A stretch of DNA of 64,000 bases from Bacteriovoracia bacterium. Lineage in GTDB: Bacteria > Bdellovibrionota > Bacteriovoracia > Bacteriovoracales > Bacteriovoracaceae. The position numbers and the translations under genes were made by a program. Location: contig JAUIIL010000009.1 in the NCBI GenBank assembly GCA_030431635.1, forward strand, positions 62,001 to 126,000, in the 5' to 3' direction. The notes below the pieces were generated by a model. That model searched no databases, had not been told where the DNA came from, and worked only from the letters and a program-made list of their open reading frames with translations. Of this stretch, positions 36,493 to 44,269 are shown in pieces (the stretch's first letter is position 1; every line of letters starts with the position of its first letter).

Positions 36493-37613
36493 TGAATAAA
36501 TATTTAGGCTTTTTATTACTTTTAGGATTAATCGTATTTTCAATTCTAGATAATGGACTTCCTGCATTTTTTGATGAACTTTCAAAAAATTTAGGCATTA
36601 ATAAAGGTATACTTGTAAACTTAATATCTACCTGCTCTTTTGGAATCGTAATTGGTTTATTGTTTTTTTCAGGCTCTATAAATAAGGCTAATTATGGTCT
36701 TTATTTAAAAATTGCTGTTTTACTAGGAGTTTTATCGGCAACACATGTCCTAAACTCATCATCTTATGAGCTTTATTTGTTAAGTCGTTTTTTTTTAGGC
36801 TTATTAATAGGTCTAATCAGTTCAATGGCATGGTGGTTTTCGTTTAACTTGTCAGGTAATTCTACAAGCTATGTTGTTTATATTATGACCGCTAGACCTT
36901 TATCAATTGCCTTAGGAGTGCCTCTTTTAACATTTTTTAAAGATTATATATACTGGGAATGGCTTTATATTGGGTTCTTAGGATTAGTAGTTTTATATTT
37001 ATTTATCCCTGTAAAAAAATCGGAAGAGGAAGTAAAAACTCATATTTGGGCTGTTTATAGAGAAATATTTTCTAATAAGAGCGCGTATTATTTTTATTTA
37101 ACTATATTAACAAATGCGATGGGCTATTTAGGTTTTTATGTAATTATTCCATTTTGGGAGAATATTGCGATAGAAAAACTTTTTCTCTTTTATGGATTAA
37201 CTGAAATCACAGGAACTCTCTTGTCAAAAAAGGCAATTTTTTCTAAACAATCGCCACTTTATATTTCTTTTGGAATATTAGTGTTAATGCCCTTGATCGT
37301 ATTTTTTGATATTCATGAGTACGTTAATATAGCGGCAATCGCGTTATATATATTTGCTGCAAGAGTTTATATTGTAAATGTAGCAAACACTATTCCTAGA
37401 ACTTTTTCTTATTTAAGCCGAAAAGATGGGCTTGGGACGTGTGGCTCTCTTATTGGAGTATTTGCCTGGTTAGGGTTAGGATTAATATCTTTCATAAGTT
37501 CTTTTTTTCTCGTTAATAAAAGCCTATCAATACTCTATATAATGCTTCTGGTTTTAAACTTAATATCAGTACTACTTTTTAAACTAAAACTTCAAAGGAT
37601 TTATTATGCTTGA
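36492..37613 (+). CDS. MFS transporter, candidate exporter
   Basis: 373 residues from ATG 36492; its A is the last base of the MaoC-gene stop (TGATG), with GAGGG upstream. Eleven or twelve hydrophobic helices with a central charged loop (near residue 178, KKSEEE) and an RFFLGLLIGL segment near residue 105 fit a major facilitator. Placement between biosynthetic and sensing genes suggests export of the cluster product. Direction and substrate are inferred. It overlaps the next gene by 8 bases. Confidence 0.75.
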   Translation: MNKYLGFLLLLGLIVFSILDNGLPAFFDELSKNLGINKGILVNLISTCSFGIVIGLLFFSGSINKANYGLYLKIAVLLGVLSATHVLNSSSYELYLLSRFFLGLLIGLISSMAWWFSFNLSGNSTSYVVYIMTARPLSIALGVPLLTFFKDYIYWEWLYIGFLGLVVLYLFIPVKKSEEEVKTHIWAVYREIFSNKSAYYFYLTILTNAMGYLGFYVIIPFWENIAIEKLFLFYGLTEITGTLLSKKAIFSKQSPLYISFGILVLMPLIVFFDIHEYVNIAAIALYIFAARVYIVNVANTIPRTFSYLSRKDGLGTCGSLIGVFAWLGLGLISFISSFFLVNKSLSILYIMLLVLNLISVLLFKLKLQRIYYA

Positions 37614-38343
37614 AATATTAAAAAATAATCAAATTTTCATCGGAGACAAAAGATTAGACCAATTGGTAAATGGAATGATTCAAGCAACCGAGGAGCAGAA
37701 GACTTATTACTTTGAAAGCTTAGATTCGGCAAAAATTGATGAAGTGGAAAGTGAAAGTCAAATGATAAAAAAAATATTTTTTACTTTTAATCAAAGAACT
37801 AACTTGAAGCCAGTTGTTACTTCCGATAAAGATAAGTATTATTGGTATGGATTGTATAAAAATAGCAACGTATGTAGTATTTTTCAAAAAGATGAAGAGT
37901 TAGAATATTTTGAGAATTACCGGTTATCAGATGTTGAAACAAGTTATTTAGAAGATATTTGGATTCATCAGTATTCTAAGTCAGCAGCACTAAATAAAAA
38001 ATCAAAAAAAATCAAAAAACAACTTATTGGAAGAATTAGTCGTTTCCAAAATTATAAGGACCATTTTATAGTAAAAAGAAATGGTATTATTGTTGCACAT
38101 ATGGCTTTTAAATATTTTTACTATCCCATGGCTGGGTGTGAGTGTAGTGCTATCCACCTATGGATTGATGAATCAGAGTCATCCCGCAAGTCTATTCATC
38201 AATTTTTCTCACAATTTGTGGATAAAGTACATTCTGTTACTCCAATGTTTTGCGGAGTTTCTTATGATAACGACAAAGCGTTAAGAAGTGCTATTAAATA
38301 TGGGTTTACTCCTTTTTTTCTAGAAATTAAAAAATATGAATAA
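37606..38343 (+). CDS. GNAT-fold-like protein of unknown activity
   Basis: 245 residues. The C-terminal half (about 145-245) has the GNAT order of strands: HFIVKRNGIIVAHMAFKYF, a CSAIHLWI strand, then a helix and VSYDNDKALRSAIKYGF, the usual end of acetyltransferases. The classic R/QxxGxG/A loop is not clear, so catalysis is uncertain. The N-terminal 140 residues are unrecognised. AAAGGA precedes the ATG. It may acylate the cluster product or a pathway intermediate. Overlaps both neighbours by 8 bases, so it belongs to the same unit. Confidence 0.55.
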   Translation: MLEILKNNQIFIGDKRLDQLVNGMIQATEEQKTYYFESLDSAKIDEVESESQMIKKIFFTFNQRTNLKPVVTSDKDKYYWYGLYKNSNVCSIFQKDEELEYFENYRLSDVETSYLEDIWIHQYSKSAALNKKSKKIKKQLIGRISRFQNYKDHFIVKRNGIIVAHMAFKYFYYPMAGCECSAIHLWIDESESSRKSIHQFFSQFVDKVHSVTPMFCGVSYDNDKALRSAIKYGFTPFFLEIKKYE

Positions 38344-39424
38344 ATTCTTCTTGTTAATCATTCTCATTCTAGATGTTCAAGCTAAGGATATTTTAGTTGG
38401 AATCCTATTAGGCTCAAAAAAGGATGGACTAAGAAAAACAAGCTACTCCCAAAAGTTTTATGATGCTGTTGAAATGGGATTTGAGCAAGCAAAGCATGAT
38501 TTAAAGAAGAAAAATATTTTGGTAAAGTTTAAAGTATATGAAATTGAAGAGGATCCTCTAGCTTCATATTACTCAGCTATGAAGGCCAAGAAGGATGGGG
38601 TTGATTTTTTAATCGGACCTTCAGTATCGTTCTACATCCCAGGTGTTGTGAAAGCCTTAGAAGGAACAGGTATAGTTGCTATAACTCCATATGCAAGCAC
38701 AATAAAGATAAAAGATAATCCTAATATCTATAATATTTCGAAACTCGATGACATTTTAACAAAGTATTTAGAAGAGTTTGTAAATAAGAAATTCAAAGGT
38801 AAAAAAAGAGTGTTGGTCTGTGCAAAAGATGTAGAGGTTTCTTATTCTGCATGTCACTCTTTTTCTGAGAATTTTATTAATGAATCTATTTCGATTTCTA
38901 CAGATTCAAATTTAACGAATATCGAAGAACTAGTTAAAAAAATTGTAAATTTAAAACCTGATATAGTGATCTCTCCAAATAGAATTCCAATAACAGGTTT
39001 TTTAATTAAGAAATTATTAGCAAAAAATTTTAAACCAGTATTTATTGGTAACTCTTCCTTGGGTGAAGTTTACGCCACTGGATTAGTGGAGTTAGTTGGG
39101 AGAAAAGACTTTGAAGCGTTCATGGTAAGAGAGTTTTCTTCCCATAACTTGAAGCAAAAAATGAAGTTTCCAGCTGTATTTGAGAAGTTGAATGAAGATT
39201 ATGGCAATCCGAGATTGACTAGCTTGCTTTTTTATGACGCAGCTGCATACTCAATGGAAGTATTATTAAAATCTGGTTCTGTAACAATGGATAGTTTAAG
39301 AAAAAACTATAATTTTGAATCCACTCTTTTTTCACAAAGAAATAAAAAAGATATCTATAATGTCGTTTATCTTAAAGATGGAGTCTATAGGCATTATAAA
39401 GAAGTTAGTTATGAAAATAAGTAG
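38336..39424 (+). CDS. Periplasmic binding protein, LIVBP-like (Peripla_BP_6 type)
   Basis: 362 residues with a short signal peptide (1-16, ending VQAK). DILVGILLGSKKDGL opens the first lobe; the FEQAKHDLKKK helix, FLIGPSVSFYIPGV (ligand-loop serines) and ITPYAS follow the branched-chain amino-acid-binding protein pattern. No ABC permease or ATPase gene is near. Instead the stop overlaps the sensor kinase gene by 14 bases, as with binding proteins that present a ligand to a kinase (LuxP with LuxQ, TorT with TorS). Likely periplasmic ligand receptor. Ligand unknown, possibly the cluster product. Confidence 0.8.
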   Translation: MNKFFLLIILILDVQAKDILVGILLGSKKDGLRKTSYSQKFYDAVEMGFEQAKHDLKKKNILVKFKVYEIEEDPLASYYSAMKAKKDGVDFLIGPSVSFYIPGVVKALEGTGIVAITPYASTIKIKDNPNIYNISKLDDILTKYLEEFVNKKFKGKKRVLVCAKDVEVSYSACHSFSENFINESISISTDSNLTNIEELVKKIVNLKPDIVISPNRIPITGFLIKKLLAKNFKPVFIGNSSLGEVYATGLVELVGRKDFEAFMVREFSSHNLKQKMKFPAVFEKLNEDYGNPRLTSLLFYDAAAYSMEVLLKSGSVTMDSLRKNYNFESTLFSQRNKKDIYNVVYLKDGVYRHYKEVSYENK

Positions 39425-41390
39425 TTTTATAAGAAGAACATTCAGAAATCTTACTTTAATTTATTTTGCAGTAAATTTGATCGTTCTATCTTTTTCTTTG
39501 TATCATTTTATATACTTAAATATCAAGATTATTTCTCAGGATGCTAGAGAGCTACTAAATAAAGAAAAATCTTATTTAATGTATAATTTTCTGAATGACT
39601 CAAATTCACCTGAGGCTCGAGATACAATAAATCGTATAAATCAAGATTTAAAAATTATTGAGATAAGTAAATTAAATAATCATACTCAATTTGAAATAGA
39701 TTTATTTGATCTTATACCTTATAAGTTGAGTTTTGCACAAGAAGAACTAGCAACCTTCTACTTTAACATTATTTATAAAAATTTAAACTATGGGCCTGTG
39801 GTTGCTATTTTATTAGCATATTTATTAGTAGCTTTTTTAATATATAGAATTGTTATTGTTAGATTGATAGATTACTTAAAAGAGAATATACAAAGTCCAC
39901 TAGATTCACTAGATATTTATTTTTCTAAACACTTAATGAATGAGAGTGTCGATTCATTTCCCGAAAGTTCTGGTTTTATTGAGCTAGATGCAAGTTTAAA
40001 GAATATCAAGACAGAGCTTTCTAATTACTACACAATTAAGAAAAATTACTTGCGTGATCAAGAAAAAGCATTGATCGGTAAGCTTGCTACGCAGGTTTCT
40101 CACGATATTCAATCTCCTCTTGCTACTCTAGATAGCCTTGTAGATTCATTAAATGGCGAACTTGATGATGATAGATTAACATTATTGAGGCTTTCAATAG
40201 ATAGAATAAAGACAATAACAATGGACTTAAAAGGTAAGACTGTTGAAGATGTATACCCATTAGACTTAGATTTAATTATTAGGAAATCTCTTAAGGAAAA
40301 GGGGTGGGAATTTAAAAATATTTCATTTGAATATAATGCATTAACCAAAGATTGCTTTTCTAAGGCTAGCAGTATTGAACTTAGGAGAATATTAAGCAAC
40401 ATTATAAATAATTCGATTGAAGCTTGTAGCATAGATAATCATTGGATAAAAATATCACTTTTTAATGATTCTAGATTTAATGTTATTGTTATTCAAGATA
40501 ATGGTCATGGAATTAAGGATTCTTCCTTATCTAAAATATTCGAAGAGGGGTACTCTACAAGAAAAGAGAACTCCGGTTTAGGGCTTAGTCATGCTAAAAA
40601 ATATATCGATTATTTAGGCGGGAAGATTAAAGTTGAATCAACATTAAATATAGGAACAACAATTACAATAAAACTGAAACGTGTAAAAAAACCTAGTTAC
40701 TTTACATCTACTGTCAAGTTAAAGAAGAATATTTATATAATTGATGATGATCCCAGTGTTCATAAATTATGGGCAAGTAAAATTTCAAGTTTTACATCAT
40801 TTGTCAAACCAGAAGATTTTCTAGCAGAACTACCCACTATCAATAAAAATAACTCAACTTTTATTGTGGATTATCATTTTTCGAATTCACATTTGACGGG
40901 TTTGGATATTGCTAAAAGATTAGAAGGGGGAAGTATTTACTTGCTAAGCAGTTCTTCGGAGTCAAAAGAACTTGTAAGCTATGCTAGTAAGAAACCTATA
41001 TTCTTAATGGATAAGTTGTATATTAATGATTTTTTGATTGATTTTGAACCCAATGAAAGTCTTTATGATCTTGTCCTAATAGACGATGATGATCTTTGTC
41101 GCTTGAGTTGGCAGGTCAAGGCAAAAAACTTAGGCAAAAATATTCTTCTGTGTAGAAACTATGATGAATTAAGGGAGAAAATCAATATTATTCCAAAAAA
41201 TATACCAATATTCTTAGATTCTCTTGAGAATGAGAGAGTCTCAGGTGATCTGATAACTAAAAAACTTTATGCAATGGGCTTTATCAATCTTTATTATGCG
41301 AGCGGATTTACTGATGAAGATTATAATTTCCCTGAAGTGATAAAAGGGAATGTAGGCAAGTCGTTTCCTGAATCATATATTATTTCTTAA
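39411..41390 (+). CDS. Hybrid histidine kinase with two receiver domains
   Basis: 659 residues from ATG 39411; earlier in-frame starts lie well inside the binding-protein gene. Membrane segments at about 14-38 and 128-150 enclose a periplasmic domain of about 90 residues. The dimerisation histidine is H231 in VSHDIQSPLATL. ATPase motifs: NIINNSIEA (N box, 330-338), QDNGHGIKD (362-370) and SGLGLSHAK (388-396). Receiver 1 has IIDDD (443-447), D487 and K535. Receiver 2 has LIDDDD (556-561), D603 and K650, and is shortened. The small periplasmic part suggests that it senses through the binding protein before it. No DNA-binding output domain is present. Confidence 0.9.
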   Translation: MKISSFIRRTFRNLTLIYFAVNLIVLSFSLYHFIYLNIKIISQDARELLNKEKSYLMYNFLNDSNSPEARDTINRINQDLKIIEISKLNNHTQFEIDLFDLIPYKLSFAQEELATFYFNIIYKNLNYGPVVAILLAYLLVAFLIYRIVIVRLIDYLKENIQSPLDSLDIYFSKHLMNESVDSFPESSGFIELDASLKNIKTELSNYYTIKKNYLRDQEKALIGKLATQVSHDIQSPLATLDSLVDSLNGELDDDRLTLLRLSIDRIKTITMDLKGKTVEDVYPLDLDLIIRKSLKEKGWEFKNISFEYNALTKDCFSKASSIELRRILSNIINNSIEACSIDNHWIKISLFNDSRFNVIVIQDNGHGIKDSSLSKIFEEGYSTRKENSGLGLSHAKKYIDYLGGKIKVESTLNIGTTITIKLKRVKKPSYFTSTVKLKKNIYIIDDDPSVHKLWASKISSFTSFVKPEDFLAELPTINKNNSTFIVDYHFSNSHLTGLDIAKRLEGGSIYLLSSSSESKELVSYASKKPIFLMDKLYINDFLIDFEPNESLYDLVLIDDDDLCRLSWQVKAKNLGKNILLCRNYDELREKINIIPKNIPIFLDSLENERVSGDLITKKLYAMGFINLYYASGFTDEDYNFPEVIKGNVGKSFPESYIIS

Positions 41391-41492
41391 TAAATCAGAG
41401 TGTATGAAGTTAGCATTGACATGAGTGATTATAAATTGAGTGCAACTAATTAATCTCTCTTATTGTAAAGAGAAAGCTCTGCTAATTATCAA

Positions 41493-42134
41493 TCATAACC
41501 CCGTAATAAAAGAATTCGCAGGATCTAACAAAATAGCATCAAGGCCGACCTTTTTTGCTCCTTCGACATGTTGAGGGGAGTCGTCAATGAATAGTGTCTT
41601 TCTTATATCAAGAGAGTTCTCTTTGATAACATATTCATAAGCAGCGGCATTTGGCTTTCTTTCTCCTATCTTGTGAGAAAAATAAATTCCATGAAACTCT
41701 TCATAGAATCCATTTAGCTGAGGCTTGCTTGCAATATAATCGTTTAGATAATTTTCGTGAATTTGATTGATATTACTCAACATGAAGACTTTTTTCTTTT
41801 TCTTTAATTCCTTAAGATAAAGGAGTCTTTCGACTCTAATTTCCTTAAGCATTGAGTTCCAAGCTTTTATAATGTCTTCATCATTTGAATTAATTTTCAA
41901 GAGTTCTTTTAGTTTTTTTATGAATTCTTCTTGAGAGATTTTCCCTATTTCTAAATCATTAAAAAACGAGACTTGATTCTTTTTATTATAAAAAGAAGAA
42001 GCATCAACTTCTCTTGATAGGGCCGTTAACTCTTTGATTGTATCTGAGTAATCAATATCGATAAAGATTCCTCCATAATCAAAGATGATATTATCTTTTC
42101 CTTCGATAAGTTTATTAAATTCTTCAGCTCTCAT
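41493..42134 (-). CDS. HAD-superfamily hydrolase, YihX-like
   Basis: 213 residues. Motif I reads IIFDYGGIFIDID with Gly in place of the second aspartate, as in YihX-type sugar phosphatases (FDLGNV); motif II is FMLSNIN, motif III lysine in KIGERKPN and motif IV FIDDSPQHVEGA. Likely a cytoplasmic phosphatase of a sugar or nucleotide phosphate. It starts inside the end of the nucleosidase gene (11-base overlap) with GGAAGG upstream, so the two are co-translated. It contains normal GGCC words, unlike the cluster on its right-hand transcription side. Confidence 0.8.
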   Translation of the reverse strand: MRAEEFNKLIEGKDNIIFDYGGIFIDIDYSDTIKELTALSREVDASSFYNKKNQVSFFNDLEIGKISQEEFIKKLKELLKINSNDEDIIKAWNSMLKEIRVERLLYLKELKKKKKVFMLSNINQIHENYLNDYIASKPQLNGFYEEFHGIYFSHKIGERKPNAAAYEYVIKENSLDIRKTLFIDDSPQHVEGAKKVGLDAILLDPANSFITGL

Positions 42135-42873
42135 TCTGGCCTTCCAAACTCTCTAGTAACTTTGCCGTTACTTTAGCAGCATTCTTAGAAGCTTTTTCTA
42201 AAAATAATTTGAAATCACTCTTAATTGTGCCATCTGGTAAGAGTCTGTCAGAGACTGTTTTGGCAATAATAAAGGGAACACCTACTTTATTGGCAACATA
42301 TCCAATGGCAGAAGCCTCCATATCAACCAGTGTTGCATCAGGGTGAAGTTTTGCTAAATCTTGTTTTCGTTCTGTAGTGCCTACAAACTCACTTCCAGAT
42401 AAGATTAAACCTGGAATCACTTCAAGCTTGTTTACGAAATCTAAATTTATATTTTTCTTTTTTGATTTGATTAGGGGGTCATGATTATTGTTATCTTCTT
42501 CGGTTAGTATGAGTTCTCCTGGATACATTCGACAGTCATCAAAATCGAGGCTTGATAAATAATCATGCTGAAGTACTGATTCGGAGATAATCATATCTCC
42601 AATTTTTAAGTCAGATCGTAATGCTCCACCAACTCCAATGAGTAATATCTGGTCAATATCTATTTGCTCTAAAACCATTGCGAGCCCAATACCCGCATTA
42701 ACGTTTCCCATTCCTGTTTCTTTGACGTAGATATCATGTTGGCCATACTGATACTTTAAGGCAGTTAAGTTAAATTTTTTCGATACAACAATCTCTTCTG
42801 CTTCACCTTTTAACTCACTTATCAAAGCATTTTTCTCTTCAGGTAGTGCGCACATGATTAGAATAGAACTCAC
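42124..42873 (-). CDS. mtnN: 5'-methylthioadenosine/S-adenosylhomocysteine nucleosidase-like
   Basis: 249 residues from GTG 42873 (GGAGG seven bases upstream), the usual length; a longer frame reaching 43038 lacks a ribosome site. ALPEEKNALISEL near the start, GMGNVNAGIGLA near 60, LIGVGGALRSDLKIGDMI near 83 and VDMEASAIG with catalytic-Asp SDRL later are the MtnN/Pfs signature. It hydrolyses methylthioadenosine and adenosylhomocysteine; a futalosine nucleosidase is an alternative. CqsA-type synthases using S-adenosylmethionine release methylthioadenosine, which makes the location near the oxoamine synthase suggestive, but the enzyme is also housekeeping. Confidence 0.85.
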   Translation of the reverse strand: MSSILIMCALPEEKNALISELKGEAEEIVVSKKFNLTALKYQYGQHDIYVKETGMGNVNAGIGLAMVLEQIDIDQILLIGVGGALRSDLKIGDMIISESVLQHDYLSSLDFDDCRMYPGELILTEEDNNNHDPLIKSKKKNINLDFVNKLEVIPGLILSGSEFVGTTERKQDLAKLHPDATLVDMEASAIGYVANKVGVPFIIAKTVSDRLLPDGTIKSDFKLFLEKASKNAAKVTAKLLESLEGQNES

Positions 42874-42995
42874 AATAGGTCCTCCATTAAAACAGTAACT
42901 TAAATCAAATAAATTATGACATAAAAGACTTTGAAAAAATAATAAATATGTATTATTTATATTAAACTGGGATTCATATGAGAAAGAATTTATAA

Positions 42996-43298
42996 ATGAA
43001 TATTTTAATAGATGATGATGAATTAATAAGAATGTCATGGGAGTTAATGGCTTCCAGGAAGGGAGATATTCTCAAGGCATACAGCTCAATTGAAGACTTT
43101 TTGAAAGAAAAAGAGATATATAATTCTGAAGTAAAAATTTATGTGGATTCATCTCTTGGGAACGGAGTTAAGGGAGAAGAGGAGTCAAAAAAAATATTTG
43201 ATGCTGGTTTTAAAAATATTTACCTTGCTTCAGGGTATGTTTTTGAGACTCTGCCTGAATGGATAATAGGACAAGTTGGGAAAGAGTATCCTCTTTAA
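42996..43298 (+). CDS. Orphan compact receiver-domain protein
   Basis: 100 residues, a single domain. IDDD at 5-8, D51 in VDSSLG, S79 in ASGY and K96 in VGKEYP match the receiver residues, with spacing shorter than in CheY. It aligns along its full length with receiver 2 of the kinase (IDDD-x-L-x-R-x-SW, KK-x3-x-GF-x-N-x-Y-x-ASG, VGK-x-P). It may accept phosphate from that kinase or compete with its receiver. It lies divergently from mtnN and no GGCC word occurs in it, like the 34007-41390 block. Confidence 0.75.
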   Translation: MNILIDDDELIRMSWELMASRKGDILKAYSSIEDFLKEKEIYNSEVKIYVDSSLGNGVKGEEESKKIFDAGFKNIYLASGYVFETLPEWIIGQVGKEYPL

Positions 43299-43301
43299 AA
43301 A

Positions 43302-44147
43302 TCACTTCTTCATAAAACTCACAACAAACAAAAAGTTTATGATGATAATGAGGCCTCTGGCGTCTAAAGTCTCAAAGCCTCTTACCACTTGAACGATATA
43401 AAGCATAAAGGGGGAGAGGGATAGCAGCAGAGAGGTCATTAATGGGTTATTCTTGCTAATTCCATAGGTTAAAAGCCATAGGGGAAGGGCAATTGCTAAG
43501 ATTGAGAAGAGAGAAAGGTAGAGGATTTTAGAGTCAAGAAAAGTAAATGATGGAGTTTGATTCAATAGAAAATATATAAGGCAAGAAAGGCCTAACAAAA
43601 TAAATCTCTTGCTCATTATTTCTTTGGCCGTGACACCTTTATTTGATTCGAGCTTAACCAAGATATTATTAATTGCTGTGAAGAAAGCGGCTAAGCTTAC
43701 ATAGAGAATACCTGTGAGTTTGATGTTAAAGCTTGTTTTTGAAATAATAAGAAAGGCAACTGTACTGAAGACTCCTATTGAGCAGATTAAATTTTTATAG
43801 TTTAAGTGATTTTCGTTTTTGGCAAAAATGTATTGCATGAGAAAGATAGTAAAGACAGGACCTAGGGAAAAGTTAAGCATGCTGTTAATAGAAGCAGGAA
43901 TATAGCGAAGGGCCATAAGATAGCAAAACCACATTAAAAATGTCACTAGGTTAATTTTCAAGGAGCTCTGTAAAGACATGTGACTACGAACTCTTGTGAT
44001 TTTACTTAAAAGAAGAAAGAGAGCTGTCGTAATGCTAAAACCAAGGCCAGCGACTAAGGCAAAGTGATAACGACCTAAGAACTCAGCAAAGAAGGAATCT
44101 CTGAGCGCAATTAAAAAAGTTGCCAGTAAAATAATGAATGCTTCCAT
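43302..44147 (-). CDS. EamA/DMT-family transporter
   Basis: 281 residues with ten hydrophobic helices. It is a paralogue of 32852-33754 (shared NLVTFLMW, RYIPAS, NFSLGPVF, SLLLSLSP positions). It ends three bases from the orphan receiver gene on the opposite strand. Inner-membrane metabolite exporter by family; substrate unknown. Confidence 0.8.
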   Translation of the reverse strand: MEAFIILLATFLIALRDSFFAEFLGRYHFALVAGLGFSITTALFLLLSKITRVRSHMSLQSSLKINLVTFLMWFCYLMALRYIPASINSMLNFSLGPVFTIFLMQYIFAKNENHLNYKNLICSIGVFSTVAFLIISKTSFNIKLTGILYVSLAAFFTAINNILVKLESNKGVTAKEIMSKRFILLGLSCLIYFLLNQTPSFTFLDSKILYLSLFSILAIALPLWLLTYGISKNNPLMTSLLLSLSPFMLYIVQVVRGFETLDARGLIIIINFLFVVSFMKK

Positions 44148-44269
44148 TCTAAAATTTTATCATAATTTCAATGAGATAGCTCCCCAAGAGTTTAGGGGAA
44201 ATCTGTTATTTTTTCATTTTTGAAAAGTATCACTAGAATTTCTAACATGCTGAAGTTAGGTAGGAAGTA

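Noticed and set aside
39315-39410. Longer kinase start
   Set aside because: Would overlap the binding-protein gene by over 100 bases; ATG 39411 gives a normal N-terminal helix.
42874-43038. N-terminal extension of the MTA/SAH nucleosidase
   Set aside because: No ribosome site, unlike the GTG at 42873 with GGAGG; would run into the orphan receiver gene.
44180-44206. CCCC/GGGG hairpin with a later T-run
   Set aside because: Only four paired bases, loop of nine, T-run is not adjacent; weak as a terminator.
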